Assembly (NCBI GenBank): GCA_963808315.1
Contig: CAWEFK010000024.1
Span: forward strand, 124,001-188,000
Reading direction: 5' to 3'
DNA from: Palsa-504 sp963808315
Lineage (GTDB): Bacteria; Actinomycetota; Actinomycetes; Streptosporangiales; Streptosporangiaceae
DNA: 64,000 nucleotides
Each line of letters begins with the position of its first letter. Position 1 is the first letter of the stretch. Positions 1-10,000 of the stretch are shown here, one piece after another. Position numbers and translations under genes: made by a program. The notes beneath the pieces are model-generated. The model saw only the letters and a list, made by a program, of their open reading frames with translations, had not been told where the DNA came from and ran no database searches.

Positions 1-546
1 CACAACGCGCTGAACGCGGTGGCCGCCTTCGCCGCGGCGGTCGAGCTTGGCTTTGCGCCGCCGCGGGTCGCGGCGGCCATCGCGGGCTACCAGGGGGCAC
101 GGCGCCGGATGGAGTTCAAGGGTGAGGCCGATGGGGTGCGGGTGCTCGACAGTTACGCGCATCATCCGACCGAGCTGGCCGCTGACCTGCGGGCGGCCAG
201 GGACATCGCGGAAGGCGGGCGGGTCATCGCCATCTTCCAGCCGCACCTGTTCAGCCGGACCAGGATCTTCGCGGCTGACTTCGGTACCGCGCTCGGACTG
301 GCGGACGAGGCCGTGGTGCTCGACGTGTACGCCGCCCGGGAGGACCCCGAGCCCGGCGTGACCGGCCGGCTCGTGGCCGACGCGGTCCCGGGCGGCCAGG
401 CGCGCTTCGTGCCCGACCGTGAGCGCGTGACCGGGGTGATCGCGGAGATCGCCAAGCCGGGCGACGTGGTGCTGACCATGGGGGCCGGCGACGTCACCAA
501 GCTCGGGCCGCAGCTGGTCGAAACCCTCAGGGGGCGGCGCGAGTGA
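1..546 (+). CDS. murC: UDP-N-acetylmuramate--L-alanine ligase, C-terminal part
   Basis: The window opens inside this gene; about 181 C-terminal residues are present. MurC adds L-alanine to UDP-MurNAc in the cytoplasm, the first amino-acid step of peptidoglycan precursor synthesis. The fragment begins with the HNxxNA substrate/ATP-domain motif, then has SYAHHPTE and FQPHLFSRT, both characteristic of the MurC C-terminal ligase domain, and MGAGDVT near the end. It stops with TGA at 544-546. A GTG at 543 overlaps this stop (GTGA), which suggests translational coupling to ftsQ as in other actinobacterial division clusters. The reading frame is clean. Confidence 0.95.
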   Translation, partial: HNALNAVAAFAAAVELGFAPPRVAAAIAGYQGARRRMEFKGEADGVRVLDSYAHHPTELAADLRAARDIAEGGRVIAIFQPHLFSRTRIFAADFGTALGLADEAVVLDVYAAREDPEPGVTGRLVADAVPGGQARFVPDRERVTGVIAEIAKPGDVVLTMGAGDVTKLGPQLVETLRGRRE

Positions 547-606
547 CGCGAGCCAGCGGCGCATCGGGGCAGGACCCGGATGAGGCCGCTGGTTCCGGTC
601 TGACTT

Positions 607-1338
607 TTGCCGTTAATGCGGTCTAATGACCGCCAGGTGGTTTCCCGGCGAAGGCGCCGCCGTCCCTGGCGAGCGGCCTTCGCTACCCTCGCCCTGGCCG
701 CTCTGGCCGCGATCGTGGCCTGGGCCCTTCTCGGCTCCCAGCTGCTGGTGGTCCGGTCGGTCGTGGTCACAGGCACGCACCTGGTGCCGAGTTCCGAGAT
801 CCTCGCCTCGGCCGGCATCGAACTAGGCACGCCGCTGATCCGGGTGAACCCCGGACAGGTCGCGACCCGCATCGAGGCCATCAGGCAGGTGCAGAGCGCG
901 CGGGTCACCAGGGACTGGCCGGACCGGGTGAGGATCGTGATCCGGGAGCGATCGCCCGCGCTCGCGGTCACGGCCCCGGGCGGCGGCTTCGACCTGGTCG
1001 ACGCCGACGGCGTGATCGTGCGGTGGGCCGCTCGCCGGCCCGCGGGCTTTCCGCTCTATCCCGACCCGGGCACCGCGGTGACCACGCTGCGCGGCGACCC
1101 GGACCTGGCCGCGGCGGCGGCCGTGCTCGGCGGATTGCCTGTCGCGCTGCGGCACGCGGTGGAATCGGTGACGGCGCCGAGCCCGGATCAGGTGACGCTG
1201 CACCTGTCCGGCAGGATCACCGTCATCTGGGGCGATGCCAGCGATGCGTCGGGGAAAGCGCGAGAACTCACCGTTGCGGAGCAGACTCACTCGCATTATT
1301 ACGATGTGAGCGGACCGGGAACGTTGACTACCAACTGA
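607..1338 (+). CDS. ftsQ: Cell division protein FtsQ (POTRA domain)
   Basis: FtsQ is a bitopic inner-membrane divisome protein that recruits FtsB and FtsL. The 243-residue product has a basic N-terminus (RRRRRRPWR), one membrane helix at about residues 22-45, a POTRA domain at about 46-115 and the FtsQ beta domain ending near YYDVSGPG. Position between murC and ftsZ supports the call. The start is uncertain: the open frame begins at TTG 607 without a good ribosome site, whereas a GTG at 543 overlapping the murC stop opens a 27-codon frame that closes at 624-626. One base change would join that frame to the FtsQ body, so the true start may be 543. Confidence 0.85.
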   Translation: MPLMRSNDRQVVSRRRRRRPWRAAFATLALAALAAIVAWALLGSQLLVVRSVVVTGTHLVPSSEILASAGIELGTPLIRVNPGQVATRIEAIRQVQSARVTRDWPDRVRIVIRERSPALAVTAPGGGFDLVDADGVIVRWAARRPAGFPLYPDPGTAVTTLRGDPDLAAAAAVLGGLPVALRHAVESVTAPSPDQVTLHLSGRITVIWGDASDASGKARELTVAEQTHSHYYDVSGPGTLTTN

Positions 1339-1651
1339 TGCGCACCGATGTCCCAAGACCCGCCGATCCGCGACACGCTGACCGGTTAGTGCGTGGTTAG
1401 TTGACCCGGGTGCCCTCCGACCCTACTGTCCGTATCAATCGTGCGGATGGTAAAAACTCTAAATCTTAACCTGAAGGTGAAGCCTGATGGTGACGGATCG
1501 GACCTGTGGCGGTGAAATTCCGCGTTACCCAGCAGGGCGAAGGTTTCCCAAGCCCAGGGCCATGATCGGCGGGAATCGCCGCCGGGATGGCAGCCAGCAA
1601 AAATGGCAGCCAGTAAAATGGCAGAGTAACGAGCGGAAAGGTACCCTCCTC
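1339..1651 (+). promoter_or_regulatory. ftsQ-ftsZ intergenic leader
   Basis: This 313-bp gap has no convincing gene. It contains an AT-rich block around 1448-1475 (TAAAAACTCTAAATCTTAAC) unlike the flanking DNA, a small hairpin CGGCG-GGAAT-CGCCG at 1567-1581, and a short tandem repeat directly before the ftsZ ribosome site. In Streptomyces this interval carries several ftsZ promoters, so a promoter region is likely. The exact promoter elements cannot be assigned by eye. Confidence 0.45.
1587..1626. repeat. 16-bp direct repeat before ftsZ
   Basis: ATGGCAGCCAGCAAAA at 1587-1602 is followed at once by ATGGCAGCCAGTAAAA at 1603-1618 (one mismatch), and then a third truncated start ATGGCAGAG at 1618-1626. 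The array ends a few bases before the GGAAAGG ribosome site of ftsZ, so it lies in the untranslated leader. Confidence 0.8.
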
Positions 1652-3330
1652 GTGGCAGCACCGCAGAACTATCTGGCGGTTATCAAGGTCGTCGGAATCG
1701 GCGGTGGCGGCGTCAACGCCGTCAATCGCATGATCGAAGAGGGACTCAAGGGCGTCGAGTTCATCGCGATCAACACTGACGCGCAGGCGCTGCTCATGAG
1801 CGACGCTGACGTCAAGCTCGATGTCGGCCGCGAGCTCACCAGAGGACTCGGCGCCGGGGCCAACCCCGACGTCGGCGGGAGAGCGGCTCAAGATCACCGG
1901 GAGGAGATCGAGGAGGTCCTCAAGGGGGCCGATATGGTCTTCGTCACGGCCGGCGAGGGCGGCGGGACCGGCACCGGAGGCGCTCCGGTGGTCGCGAACG
2001 TGGCGCGATCGCTGGGCGCGCTGACGATCGGCGTGGTGACCAGGCCGTTCGGCTTCGAGGGTAAACGCCGCGTGGTCCAAGCCGAGATCGGCATCGAGAA
2101 GCTGCGCAGCGAGGTCGACACGCTGATCGTCATCCCGAACGATCGCCTGCTGTCGATCTCGGACCGGCACGTGAGTGTCCTGGATGCCTTCAAAGCGGCC
2201 GACCAGGTGCTGCTCTCTGGTGTTCAGGGCATTACCGACCTCATCACCACGCCCGGCCTGATCAACCTCGACTTCGCCGACGTCAAGTCCGTGATGTCGG
2301 GGGCAGGCTCGGCCCTGATGGGCACCGGCTCGTCGCGCGGCGACGACCGGGCGGTCGCGGCGGCCGAGATGGCGATCTCCAGCCCGCTGCTCGAGGCGAG
2401 CATCGACGGCGCGCACGGCGTCCTGCTGTCCATCCAGGGCGGTTCCGACCTCGGGCTGTTCGAGATCAACGAGGCCGCCCAGCTCGTTTCCAACTCCGCC
2501 GCCGTGGACGCGAACATCATCTTCGGCGCGGTCATCGACGACGCCCTCGGGGACGAGGTGCGGGTGACGGTGATCGCGGCCGGCCTCGACGAAGGCCGGG
2601 GCCCGCTGAGCGCGAGCGCCGCCAGCGCCCTGGAGTCTGACCGCTCCTCCTACACCATCAGCGGATCGAGCAGCCCCTACGGCGGTAGCTCCTCCCCGGA
2701 CACTTCCGCGCTGGCCAGTCCCGTCTCGGCTAGTCCGGTTTCGGACAGTTCGATACCGGACCGTGCTGCCTCAGGTGGCCGCCGACCGGGCCTCGATCGG
2801 CGCCCCGTCCCGGGCCCGCCCCCGGCATGGCCCCGCCGAGAGCGGCGCGGCGGGATCAGACGCGGCAAGTTCACCAGGCACGCCGCGGCACGGGCGGTCG
2901 GACTCCGTTTCCGCTGGGTTCGGCCGGCCGGGCGGTGACGGGCTCGCCGTCGACCCGGCTGCGGTCAACGGCAACGGAACCTCTCCTCCGGTCCGCCCGC
3001 GGTGGCCGCCCACGGTCATGGCACCATGCTCGCCGCGCCGGTGATGGACGCTACGGCCTCCGCTGCCGTTCCGGACCTCAGCGACCACACCGGCACCGGC
3101 TCGGCCGACGCGGTCGCCCGGCACGCCCGGCCAGACAGGACGATGCGCCGAGGCCGGAAGCGCCCAGGCCGGAGTGGGTTCCTGCGGCGGGGGACGCTTC
3201 GGAGGCGCCCACGTTCCGGCCGTCGCACGCCGAGGCGGCGACGAAGACCTTCGACGTCCCTACCACCCGGCGCCGCCCTGTCGTGTTCGAAGAAGACGAC
3301 GACCTGGATGTCCCCGACTTCCTCAAGTGA
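1652..3330 (+). CDS. ftsZ: Cell division GTPase FtsZ, frame broken in the C-terminal linker
   Basis: FtsZ polymerises into the cytokinetic ring. The GTG at 1652 is chosen because GGAAAGG sits about 10 bases upstream and the protein starts MAAPQNYLAVIKVVGIGGGG. The tubulin signature GGGTGTG is at residues 103-109, and the GTPase and T7-loop domain is intact to about residue 320. The continuous frame stops at 2938, but the conserved tail that binds SepF and FtsW, ending DDLDVPDFLK, occurs in another frame and stops at 3330. A sensible acidic/Pro-rich linker is recovered by changing frame near 2760, 3000 and 3135. The gene is therefore probably whole in the organism. Its stop overlaps the yggS start (GTGA). 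The laccase-domain gene often found between ftsZ and yggS is absent. Confidence 0.93.
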
Positions 3331-4032
3331 GGAGTTCCTCCAGGCGGGATGAACTCGCCGCGCAGCTGGCCGAGGTGCGCCACCGCATCGCCAAGGCGTG
3401 CGAGGCGGCCGGCAGGGACATCGGTGACATCACGCTGATCGCGGTGACCAAGACCCGGCCCGCTTCCGACGTGCGGCTGTTGAGCGAGCTCGGGCTGGCC
3501 GACGTCGGCGAGAACCGTGACGCCGAGGCCGCGCCGAAGGCGGCCCAGTGCTCCGATCTGGAGCTCACCTGGCATTTCATCGGCCAGCTGCAGACGAACA
3601 AGTGCGCCAGCGTGGTCCGCTACGCCAGCGTCGTGCATTCCGTGGACCGGCTGCGGCTGATCCGTGCGCTAGGCCAGGCCGCCCGCCGGGCCGACCGGGT
3701 CATCGAGGGCCTGATCGAGGTCAGCCTGGACGGCGACCCGGCCCGGGGCGGGGCCCCGGCCGAGCAGGTTCCCGCCCTGGCCGAGGCGCTGGCCGCCGAG
3801 CCCGGCCTGGTGCTCGGCGGCGTGATGGCCATCGCCCCGCTCGGCATGGCGCCCGCCGAGGCCTTCGCCAGACTGCTGGACAGCGCGGCGGCTGGTGCGG
3901 GCGGTGCGGCCGTCCGCCACGGTGATATCCGCCGGCATGAGCGGCGATTTCGAGGCCGCCGTCGAGGCCGGCGCGACACACCTGCGAATTGGTACGGCGT
4001 TGCTCGGCGATCGCGGGCCTCGTGTCAGGTAA
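3327..4032 (+). CDS. yggS: YggS/PROSC-type PLP homeostasis protein, one frameshift
   Basis: This family binds pyridoxal phosphate without known catalysis and buffers cellular PLP; in actinobacteria it sits in the division cluster. GTG 3327 overlaps the ftsZ stop and gives MRSSSRRDELAAQL. The PLP lysine is K42 in AVTKTR, followed by GENR and the WHFIGQLQTNK motif. The frame is lost between about 3890 and 3920: the conserved end SAGMSGDFEAAVEAGATHLR is read one base later and stops at TAA 4030-4032. Corrected length is about 235 residues, normal for the family. Confidence 0.9.
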
Positions 4033-4093
4033 TGTCCCACGCGTGAAGCCGAAATGGCTGGCGACAACGGGTACAGGGTGGGAGGACTGAAGG

Positions 4094-4593
4094 ATGGCCA
4101 GTGCCATGCGAAAGATGGCGGTCTACCTCGGCCTCGTGGAGGACGACCACCGCTTCGGAGACAAGTACGACTCCTACGGCGAGTACGAGGACTACGACGA
4201 CCTGGCGGATCGGCCCAGGTGCCGGATGAGGTCGACGTGCGCCCCGGCCGGGAGGACTACACCGGTTACCAGGCCGCCGACTGGCGTGCCGAGCACCCGC
4301 CTCAGACGACTGATCTCGCCCGTATTACGACACTGCATCCTCGCACCTACAATGAAGCACGTACCATAGGTGAACACTTCCGCGACGGCACCCCGGTGAT
4401 CATGAACCTGACCGAGATGGTCGACAGTGACGCAAAACGTCTCGTCGACTTCGCGGCTGGCCTGATCTTCGGCTTGCGTGGGAGCATCGAGCGTGTGACT
4501 AACAAAGTCTTCCTGCTGTCTCCCGCGAACGTCGAGGTGACGGCGGAGGACAAGGCTCGTATAGCAGAGCGCGGCTTCTTCAACCAGAGCTAG
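4094..4593 (+). CDS. sepF: Cell division protein SepF, one frameshift
   Basis: SepF is the membrane anchor of the Z-ring in actinobacteria, which lack FtsA. ATG 4094 has GGAGG at 4081-4085 and encodes the amphipathic N-terminal membrane helix MASAMRKMAVYLGLVEDD. An acidic/Tyr-rich linker follows. Near 4205-4220 the frame must change to continue into the SepF core, which contains HFRDGTPVIMNLTEM, DAKRLVDFAAGL and FLLSPANVEV. The stop is TAG at 4593. Corrected length is about 166 residues. It lies directly between yggS and yggT, the usual order. Confidence 0.92.
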
Positions 4594-4667
4594 CCGGCAA
4601 GCAGTGGCGACGTGACGCCGATCAGTGCCCTGACCGGCCGGATCGGCACTAAGGACCGGATGGACCC

Positions 4668-4955
4668 GTGCAGTACCTGAGGGAAGTCCTCACCTACCTC
4701 CTGACGATCTACCTGGTCGTCCTGATCGGCAGGATGATCTTCGGCTGGGTGCAGGTTTTCGCCCGTGAGTGGCACCCGTCAGGCATCCTGCTCGTGGTCG
4801 CGGAGGGTATCTTCACGGCTACAGATCCGCCACTGAAGTTCCTGCGGCGCTTCATTCCGCCGCTCCGGCTCGGTATGGTGGCCATGGACCTCAGCTTCAT
4901 GGTTCTGTTCATCGTGGTTCTGATCCTGCTTGAAGTGGTCGTGCCGCACCTTTGA
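4668..4955 (+). CDS. YggT family membrane protein
   Basis: The product has 95 residues with two hydrophobic segments (about residues 8-30 and 70-92) and the YggT signature FLRRFIPPLR between them. The family is found beside sepF and divIVA in actinobacteria and is thought to assist division-site or envelope assembly; the molecular role is not settled. It starts with GTG 4668 and has no frame problem. Confidence 0.85.
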   Translation: MQYLREVLTYLLTIYLVVLIGRMIFGWVQVFAREWHPSGILLVVAEGIFTATDPPLKFLRRFIPPLRLGMVAMDLSFMVLFIVVLILLEVVVPHL

Positions 4956-5004
4956 TTCGGGTACCGTCGTGAAGAACACGGTCCAAGTGCGCCGAGGAGA
5001 CGAG

Positions 5005-5853
5005 ATGCCGCTGACGCCCGCGGATGTGCGGAATAAGCAGTTCAGTACGACCAGGCTACGGCCCGGCTACGACGAGGAAGAGGTTGACGCCTTCCTCGAC
5101 GAGGTCGAGGGCGAGCTCGACCGGCTGATTCAGGAGAACGAAGAACTCCGCGCCAAGCTGGCGGAGCTCCTGCGTGGCGGCAAGTCGGCCGTACCTGCGT
5201 TGAGCTCTCCGCTATCCGACCCGAAGTCTGACCTGATGGCCCAAGAACCGCGTATGGAGCCAGAGCGCAGGCAGCCCGAGCCGGTCATGATGGGCGGCAT
5301 GCCGCACATCGAGGACAACATGGACACGGCCGCGCGCGTGCTCTCGCTGGCGCAGCAGACCGCGGACCAGGCGATCGCGGATGCCCGCCGGGAAGCCGAC
5401 GAGACCCTGGGTCGTGCCCGGCGCGAGGCGGACGAGGTGCTCACCAAGGCCCGGCGCCAGGCCGAGCAGATCACCGGCGACGCACGGGCACGGGCGGAGA
5501 GCCTGGAGCGCGACGCGCAGGAGCGCCACCGTCAGGCGATGGGCTCGCTGGTCCAGACGCGTGAGGAGCTCGAGCGCAGGGTTGATGACCTGCGTGCGTT
5601 CGAGCGCGAGTACCGCAGCAGGCTGAAAGCATACCTTGAGGGCCAACTGCGTGACCTGGAAGCAGGTGTCACCGACAGCGGGACCTTCCCCACGGTGGGG
5701 TCGGGCTCCCCGGCGACGATGCCGGCCGCGCTCGCCCAGACCGGCGCGCGTAGGGCGGCCCGGGTCCGAGCCAGTACGGCGTTCCCGAGGTCGTCCAGCA
5801 CTCTGGCGGCTTCCGCTGCGGGTGACGGGGCTCCCACCCGCGAGCGCAGGTAG
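5005..5853 (+). CDS. divIVA: Polar growth protein DivIVA/Wag31
   Basis: DivIVA is a coiled-coil scaffold that marks negatively curved membrane and directs polar wall growth. GAGGAGA at 4994-5000 fixes the ATG at 5005. The N-terminal lipid-binding domain begins MPLTPADVRNKQFSTTRLRP and contains YDEEEVDAFLDEVE, typical of the family. A Pro/Met-rich insert lies at about residues 65-105, followed by a long coiled coil of Arg/Glu/Ala heptads (about 110-220). The extreme C-terminus (after about residue 245) is Ala/Arg-rich in this frame. A neighbouring frame gives a Gly/Gln-rich ending that looks more like other Wag31 tails, so a late frameshift near 5755 is possible. Confidence 0.93.
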   Translation: MPLTPADVRNKQFSTTRLRPGYDEEEVDAFLDEVEGELDRLIQENEELRAKLAELLRGGKSAVPALSSPLSDPKSDLMAQEPRMEPERRQPEPVMMGGMPHIEDNMDTAARVLSLAQQTADQAIADARREADETLGRARREADEVLTKARRQAEQITGDARARAESLERDAQERHRQAMGSLVQTREELERRVDDLRAFEREYRSRLKAYLEGQLRDLEAGVTDSGTFPTVGSGSPATMPAALAQTGARRAARVRASTAFPRSSSTLAASAAGDGAPTRERR

Positions 5854-5900
5854 ATCAAACCTGGTAGGCACGGCTGCGGGAACCGCTGGGAGAAGCGCCT

Positions 5901-7004
5901 GTGATTCGTTTCAGTGCGTTTCTTGTGGTGGTGGCGTTCGGGTTGCTTGTGGCCGGTGTGGTCACAAGCAAGCTCCTGCTGGTTTACATAGCGATCGGCG
6001 TCAGTGGCCTAGCGCTGCTCGCGCTGGGTATAGGTGCGGTCGTCAAGCGGCGTGGGTTGTTCGAGCCCGCCGCAGGCGGCCGCACCTGACGTTGCCGACC
6101 CCGAGCCCGGAGCCCGTGCAGGCCCCGCAGCCCGCAGGCCCGCGGGCCCGCAGGCCCCAAGCCGCAAGAGAGCGCGGAGCGCCAGGGTCATTCGCGCCCC
6201 GTGACTGTCGGCGCGACGGCGGCACCGGGCCGGCCGCTGGCCGCCGCGGCTGGGCCGGGCTCGGTCTGGGAAAGCGCGGTCCCCCCCACGGGGATGTTTC
6301 CGGTAGTCCGCCCGGCCGTCCCGGCACCCGTCGGTGCCCCGGAGGAGTCCGCGGCTGAGGTGCCGCGTTGTCCCGGCCGCGTCCGAGCGTCCCCCGGTTG
6401 AAGCCCCGGCCCCCTCTGCCTGGGAGTGGCCCAAGGACTCGGTTCAGGCCCCAGCCCGGCCGCCAGGTCCGGCTCCGCCTCCGAACCGCGTGGCATCACC
6501 CCACCGCCATCGACCTGCCCATCGTCACCGACGGCGCAGCGGTCCCGGCCAGCCGCCCGCGAAAGAGTCGCTGACCAGGCCGGACCGGCCGGTCCCCGAA
6601 GCCGGCCCGCCCGAGGTACCGGCCCCCGCCAAGCCCGCCGCCGTCGCCCCCGAACCCGTCCCCGAACCCGTCCCCGAACCCGAAGCCGCTCCCGTAGCGA
6701 AGCCGGCCCAGAAGCCGAACCCGATACCGACGCGAAACCCGCTCCCGACGCGGAAGCCAGTCCCGCCGTCCCGGAGGATGGGGCCGATCCAGGTCCTGAC
6801 CCGCAGACGATCGTGACCGTGGTGCCCGGCGTCCCGAGGTATCACAACGCCAGTTGCATTCTCATCCGCTTCATGGGTGAGAGTGACCTGGACAAGATGA
6901 CCATCGCCGCGGCCAGGGATGCTGGCTGCACCCCGTGCCGGGCCTGCCTGCCCGGATCAGCTACAAGGCCGCCGAGTCATTACCGTCTGGCCGCGCTGGT
7001 CTAG
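5901..7004 (+). CDS. Membrane protein with Pro-rich linker and Cys/His C-terminal module, several frameshifts
   Basis: GTG 5901 opens a 62-residue frame with two membrane helices (about residues 3-25 and 28-48). The frame closes at 6089, but proline/alanine-rich coding continues in shifting frames to 7004. It includes tandem PEPVPEPVPEPE-type motifs near 6650-6690 and ends in a conserved-looking module: VVPGVPRYHNASCILIRF, then a MTIAAARDAGCTPCRAC segment. One His and three or four Cys residues in this end module suggest a metal or disulfide site; I infer this. I read the whole stretch as one disrupted gene of about 350 residues. Its stop overlaps the stop of the convergent ileS gene. Function unknown; the position after divIVA hints at an envelope role. 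Confidence 0.55.
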
Positions 7005-10000
7005 GCGCGGCTAAGCCAGAACCGCAATCCGAGGTCGGGCTCCACGTGCTCCGAGCCGGGTTCACCGGTGCCCGGCCCGAACTCGACGGCCAGCACCTCG
7101 CTGGAGATCAGCTCGGCGTGCTCGGTCAGCGCCGCGGCCACCTCGGGGTCCTCCGCCGACCAGCGCAGCGAGATCCGGTCGGTGACGTCGAAGCCCTCGG
7201 TCTTCCGGGCCTCCTGGACGAGCCTGACCACCTCCCTGGCCAGCCCTTCGCGGCGCAGTTCCGGGGTGATGGAGATGTCGAGGGCGACGGTTTCTCCGGC
7301 GTCGGTGGCGACCGCCCAGCCGGCCCGTGGCGTCTGGGTCACGATCACGTCGTCCCGGCCGACCGGCACCGCGGCACCGTCGACGGTCACCGTGACCATG
7401 CCGCCCGCCAGCACAGCGGGAGCCAGGTCCGCCGCGGGCACGGCCGTGATGGCCGCCGCCGCGGCGGGCGTCCGCGCGCCGAACCGGCGGCCGAGGGCAC
7501 GGAAGTTTGGCTTGACCGCGTAGTCGACCGGCTGCACCGCGCCAGGACGTCCAGCGACGCCACGTTGAGCTCGGCCGCGATCTGCGCCCGCAGTTCCCCG
7601 GGCAGGTCGGTGAAACCCGGCGCCCCGACCAGGGCCCGGCTCAGCGGCTGCCTGGTCCGGACCGACGCGCCGGAACGAGCCGAACGGCCGAGTTCGACCA
7701 ACCGCCGCACCAGCGCCATCTGCGCGGACAGCGCCGGGTCGATGAGGGCAGGGATCGGCGCTCGGCCAGGGCGCCAGGTGCACCGACTCCGGTTCGTCGG
7801 CCGAGCCACGCAGCACGCCCCACAGGTAGTCGGTGAGGAACGGCGTGATCGGGGCCATCAGCAGCGCCAGCGACCGCACGCATTCGTACAGGGTGGCGAA
7901 CGCCGCCGCGCCCTGCGCCGACGCGGGACCGTCCCAGAACCGCCGTCTGGACCGGCGCACGTACCAGTTGGACAGGTCGTCGATGAGCGTCGCGAGCCGC
8001 CGCCCGGCGGCTGCGGTATCGAAGTCTTCCAGCGATCTCGTCACATCGGCGATCGCGGCGTGCACCTCGCTGAGCATCCACCGGTCGATCAGCGGACGCT
8101 GCGCGGGTGGCGGGGCCGGGTCCGAGGCCGTCCAGCCGCCCGCGTTCGCGTAAAGGACCAGGAAGGACGCCGTGTTCCAGTAGGTCAGCAGGACCTTCCT
8201 GACGATCTCCGCGAGCACCTCGTGCCCCACCCGGCGCGCACCCCACGGCGATCCGGATACGGCGAAGAACCAGCGCAGCGCGTCGGCGCCGTGCGTCTCC
8301 ATCAGCGGCAGCGGCTGAAGCACGTTGCCCAGGTGCTTGCTCATCTTGCGGCCCGTGGAGTCCACAAGCAACCCCACGCACACGACGTTCTCGTACGGCG
8401 ACCGGCCGAACACCATTGTCCCCACGGCCATCAGCGAGTAGAACCAGCCCCTGGTCTGATCCAGCGCCTCGCAGATGAACTGCGCCGGGTAACTGGCCTC
8501 GAACTCGGCCAGGTGGTTTCGCGGCGCGCCGAACTGGGCGAATGGCATCGAGCCCGAGTCGTACCAGACGTCGAGGACCTCGGGTACCCGCCGCGCCAGT
8601 TCGCCGCACGACGGGCAGTCGAACGTGACCCCGTCCACGAACGGCCGGTGCGGATCGAGCCCGGTCAGGTCCCGCCCGGCCCGCTCCGACAGCTCGGCCA
8701 GCGAGCCGACGCAGGTCACATGGGACTGCCCGCATTCCCACAGCGGCAGCGGCGTCCCCCAGTACCTGGTCCGGGACAGCGCCCAGTCCACGTTGTTGCG
8801 CAGCCACTCGCCGTAGCGGCCTTCCTTGACCGTGTCCGGGTACCAGTTGGTCCGTTCGTTCTGCTCGAGCAGCTGGTCCTTGACCGCGGTGGTCCTGATG
8901 TACCACGAGGGCAGCGCGTAGTACATCAGCAAGGTGCCGCAGCGCCAGCAGTGCGGGTAGCTGTGCTGGTGCGAGTGCCGGGCGAACAGCAGTCCGCGGT
9001 CGTCCAGGTCCTCGATCAGCCGCTGGTCGGCGTCCTTGAAGAACATCCCGCCGACCAGCGGCACGTCGTCGGAGAACCGCCCGTCGGGCCGGACCGGGTT
9101 GACCACCGGCAGGCCGTGCGCCCGAGAGGTTTCCATGTCGTCGGCGCCGAAGGCGGGCGCCAGGTGGACCAGCCCGGTGCCATCTTCTGTGGTCACGAAT
9201 AACCCGGGCACCACGACATGAGCGTCAGGAATGTCAATGAGGCCGAACGGACGGTGGTAACTCGCCCCGAGCAGCGCCTGGCCGCTGAACCTGGCCGCGA
9301 CCTGCCAGCCGTCCCCGAGCACCCCATTGCCAAGCACCGGGGTGAACAGGTCGTCGGCGACCACGACGGAGTCGCCGTCCCGGCGCGCGACCACGTAGGT
9401 CGCCTCCGGGTGGACCGCCACCGCGGTATTGGCGACCAGGGTCCACGGCGTCGTGGTCCATACGAGCAGGTCGGCGCCCTCGAGCTCGCGCGGTGCCCCG
9501 TCGGGCACCGCGCGCAGGCCGAACCTGACCGTGATGGCGGGGTCCGAGACGCTCCTGTAGACGTCGGGCTGGCCCAGCTCGGCGTCGGACAGCGGCGTGC
9601 CGCACCGCGGGCAGTACGGGCTGATCCGGAAGTCACGGACCAGCAGCCCGGCGTCGTGGATGACCTTGAGCGACCACCAGACCGACTCGATGTAGCTGGG
9701 GTCCATGGTCCGGTAGGCACCGGAGGTATCGGCCCAGTAGCCCATCCGCCGGGACATCTCGAGCCACGCGTCGACGTACCTGAGCACCGACTCGCGGCAC
9801 CGCGCGTTGAACTCGGCCACCCCGTAGGCCTCGATGTCCCGCTTGCCGGTGAATCCGAGTTCCTTTTCCACCGCCACCTCGACCGGCAGCCCGTGGCAGT
9901 CCCAGCCGCCCTTGCGCGGGACGTGGAATCCCTGCATGGTCTTGAACCGGCCGAACAGGTCCTTGAAGGTGCGTGCCTCCACGTGGTGCACGCCGGGCAT

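Noticed and set aside
6935..9202. A 755-codon plus-strand open frame
   Set aside because: It lies antisense to ileS, has no ribosome site or motif, and is Arg/Gly/Pro/His-rich as expected of a shadow frame in GC-rich DNA.
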